Part shown: positions 62,732 through 64,000 of the stretch, piece by piece | Numbering within the stretch: the first letter of the stretch is position 1 | Layout: each line of letters starts with the position of its first letter | Notes under the pieces: model-generated | What the model was told of the DNA's origin: nothing | Databases searched by the model: none | The model's input: only the letters and a program-made list of their open reading frames with translations | DNA from: Mobiluncus massiliensis | GTDB taxonomy: Bacteria > Actinomycetota > Actinomycetes > Actinomycetales > Actinomycetaceae | NCBI RefSeq assembly: GCF_949769255.1 | Contig: NZ_OX458329.1 | Span: 868,001-932,000 of the forward strand | DNA: 64,000 nt | Direction of reading: 5' to 3' | Position numbers and translations under genes: made by a program

Positions 62732-64000
62732 TTACCGCATTTTTTGAATCTTGCGTATTTTGGCCAGTCTCTCGCCCAACGTGACTTCCCACCCGTGGGC
62801 GGAAGGTTCGTAATAAATCTTGTCTTTCAGCGGGTCAGGCAGGTATTGCTGCGCGACTATCCCGCGGGTGTCATCGTGGGGATAGCTATAGGTCCCCAGA
62901 GCTTTCCTGTCGGCGTCAGCCCCCGGATAATGCTGGTCACGCAGGTAGGTTGGAACGGTGCCATTGTTTCCGGCCTCCACATCGGCTATAGCGGTGTTGA
63001 TGCCGACATAAGCCCGATTCGACTTCGGGGCCGTCGCTACCGCGACCACTGCCTCAGCCAGCGGAATCCGCCCTTCCGGCATCCCAATCAACTGCACCGC
63101 TTGTGCCGCCGCGACCGCGAGGGGCAGCACGGTCGGATCAGCCAATCCAACGTCTTCTGCCGCCGCAATGACGACTCGGCGGGCGATGAAGCGCGGATCT
63201 TCCCCGGCCTTAATCATCCGCGCCAAATAGTGCAGGGCGGCATCGGGGTCGGAACCGCGCATCGACTTGATAAACGCCGAAGCCACGTCATAATGCTCGT
63301 CAATGCCGTAACGCACCACGGCCGTATCCGCCGCAACCGCTACATCATCTTCGGTAATCTCGCTGGCCTCGCGGGAATCCGCTCCCCCGGCGGCAGCTTC
63401 CAACAGGGTCAAGGCTTTACGCCCGTCCGCACCGGCCAATCTGATGAGGCTTTCCCTAGCGTCCGAGGTCAGGGTGTACTTTCCAGTCAGTCCGCGTTCG
63501 TCCGCCAAAGCCCGGTCCATAATGGTCTCGATATCCTGATTTGTCAGTGGTTTCAACGTCAGCAGCAGGGATCGGGACAACAGTGGAGAGATGACGGAAA
63601 ATGCCGGATTTTCGGTGGTGGCGGCGACCAGGATAACCCACCGGTTTTCCACTGCCGGCAGCAGCGAGTCCTGCTGGGATTTAGAAAACCGATGAACCTC
63701 GTCTAAAAACAAAATGGTTTCTTGACCGCTCAGACTCAGCCGTTGCTTCGCCGCGTTAATGACCTCACGGACTTCCTTCACTCCCGCGTTGATGGCGGAA
63801 AGCTGGGCGTATTCCCGGCCCCCTGCCTGCGCCACCAGATATGCCAAGGTTGTTTTGCCAGTTCCGGGCGGACCGTAGAGAATCACGGAGGAAGTCATCT
63901 CGGTGTCTGCCCGCAACAGCCGCTGTAACGGCGAATTGGGCGCCAAAAGGTGTGACTGTCCCACCAATTCTGCTACGTTACGTGGACGCATCCGCACCGC
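62732..64000 (-). CDS. rarA: Replication-associated recombination protein A, 5' end cut by window edge
   Basis: At least 422 residues run from beyond the window edge to the stop at 62732. An in-frame GTG at 63997 is not the true start: the reading AVRMRPRNVAELVGQSHLL aligns with the interior of RarA/MgsA, whose proteins have about 15-25 residues more. Walker A GPPGTGKTT, Walker B LFLDEVHRFSKSQQD, sensor VAATTENPAFSVISPLLSR, and the tetramerisation end VPTYLRDQHYPGADADRK are present. A clamp-loader-related AAA+ ATPase acting at stalled forks. It is the gene before rpsD in many actinobacteria. Confidence 0.95.
   Translation of the reverse strand, partial: AVRMRPRNVAELVGQSHLLAPNSPLQRLLRADTEMTSSVILYGPPGTGKTTLAYLVAQAGGREYAQLSAINAGVKEVREVINAAKQRLSLSGQETILFLDEVHRFSKSQQDSLLPAVENRWVILVAATTENPAFSVISPLLSRSLLLTLKPLTNQDIETIMDRALADERGLTGKYTLTSDARESLIRLAGADGRKALTLLEAAAGGADSREASEITEDDVAVAADTAVVRYGIDEHYDVASAFIKSMRGSDPDAALHYLARMIKAGEDPRFIARRVVIAAAEDVGLADPTVLPLAVAAAQAVQLIGMPEGRIPLAEAVVAVATAPKSNRAYVGINTAIADVEAGNNGTVPTYLRDQHYPGADADRKALGTYSYPHDDTRGIVAQQYLPDPLKDKIYYEPSAHGWEVTLGERLAKIRKIQKMR

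Noticed and set aside
63995..63997. GTG at 63997 as rarA start
   Set aside because: The reading frame stays open to the window edge and the preceding residues match the inner part of RarA.

Overview
The window looks like one contiguous piece of an actinobacterial chromosome of moderate G+C. The markers are RbpA, the mycobacterial-type integration host factor mIHF, a GarA-type FHA protein next to two MerR regulators, a PafB-PafC fusion, HelY, an Lnt/Ppm1 pair, an actinobacterial PriA lacking helicase motifs, and the conserved actinobacterial gene orders aroE-mltG-ruvX-alaS, aroC-aroK-aroB-efp-nusB and pyrR-pyrBC-carAB-pyrF-mihF-gmk-rpoZ-coaBC-metK-priA-fmt-rsmB-rpe. An Actinomycetaceae member (Mobiluncus, Varibaculum or Actinomyces relatives) is my best guess; the genus is inference. 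I see no tRNA, rRNA, CRISPR array, phage or insertion sequence.

Layout. 1-4400: end-truncated SBF-like transporter and a YciI-like gene (minus), divergent from uvrA-msrB (plus). 4510-10527: a DsbA-like membrane-anchored thioredoxin-fold protein and a 1,696-aa helicase/nuclease-architecture protein with eroded catalytic motifs (minus). 10637-13218: signalling and transcription genes (garA, ftsR-like MerR, second MerR, rbpA) with several strong inverted repeats. 13273-20529: ppm1, lnt, helY, a small membrane protein and pafBC (minus), divergent from a DUF3866-type gene. 21807-25260: hisE-hisG and an FMN-riboswitch-controlled ABC permease/lipoprotein pair that I read as the riboflavin importer RibXY, sitting downstream of rpe where actinobacteria often carry the rib biosynthesis operon. 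25321-42961: a long minus-strand run for one-carbon, translation, replication-restart, CoA, nucleotide and pyrimidine functions, headed by pyrR with a PyrR-binding hairpin over its ribosome binding site. 43165-48726: small ORF, nusB, efp, a P-loop-less shikimate-kinase-like gene, a fused aroK-aroB, aroC and a prepilin peptidase. 48948-55535: a plus-strand, visibly more A+T-rich sugar-uptake cluster (lipoprotein, two permeases, malQ, LacI regulator, DUF624 protein) that interrupts the usual aroE/prepilin peptidase/aroC neighbourhood. 55565-64000: aroE, mltG, ruvX, alaS, two small membrane proteins, rpsD and the 5'-truncated rarA.

Three themes run through the window. First, translation is often leaderless: at nine genes a -10-like hexamer ends exactly 6 nt before the start codon and no Shine-Dalgarno sequence is visible; in two of them (metK and a small membrane protein gene) the -10 box includes the stop codon of the gene upstream. 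Second, several proteins keep a family architecture but have lost catalytic motifs (PriA, the giant DUF4011/DUF3320-like protein, the shikimate-kinase-like protein). Third, RNA-level control is prominent: FMN riboswitch, PyrR hairpin, an intra-operon hairpin after the sugar-binding protein gene, an rpsD leader hairpin, and perfect inverted repeats inside the coding parts of carA and alaS.
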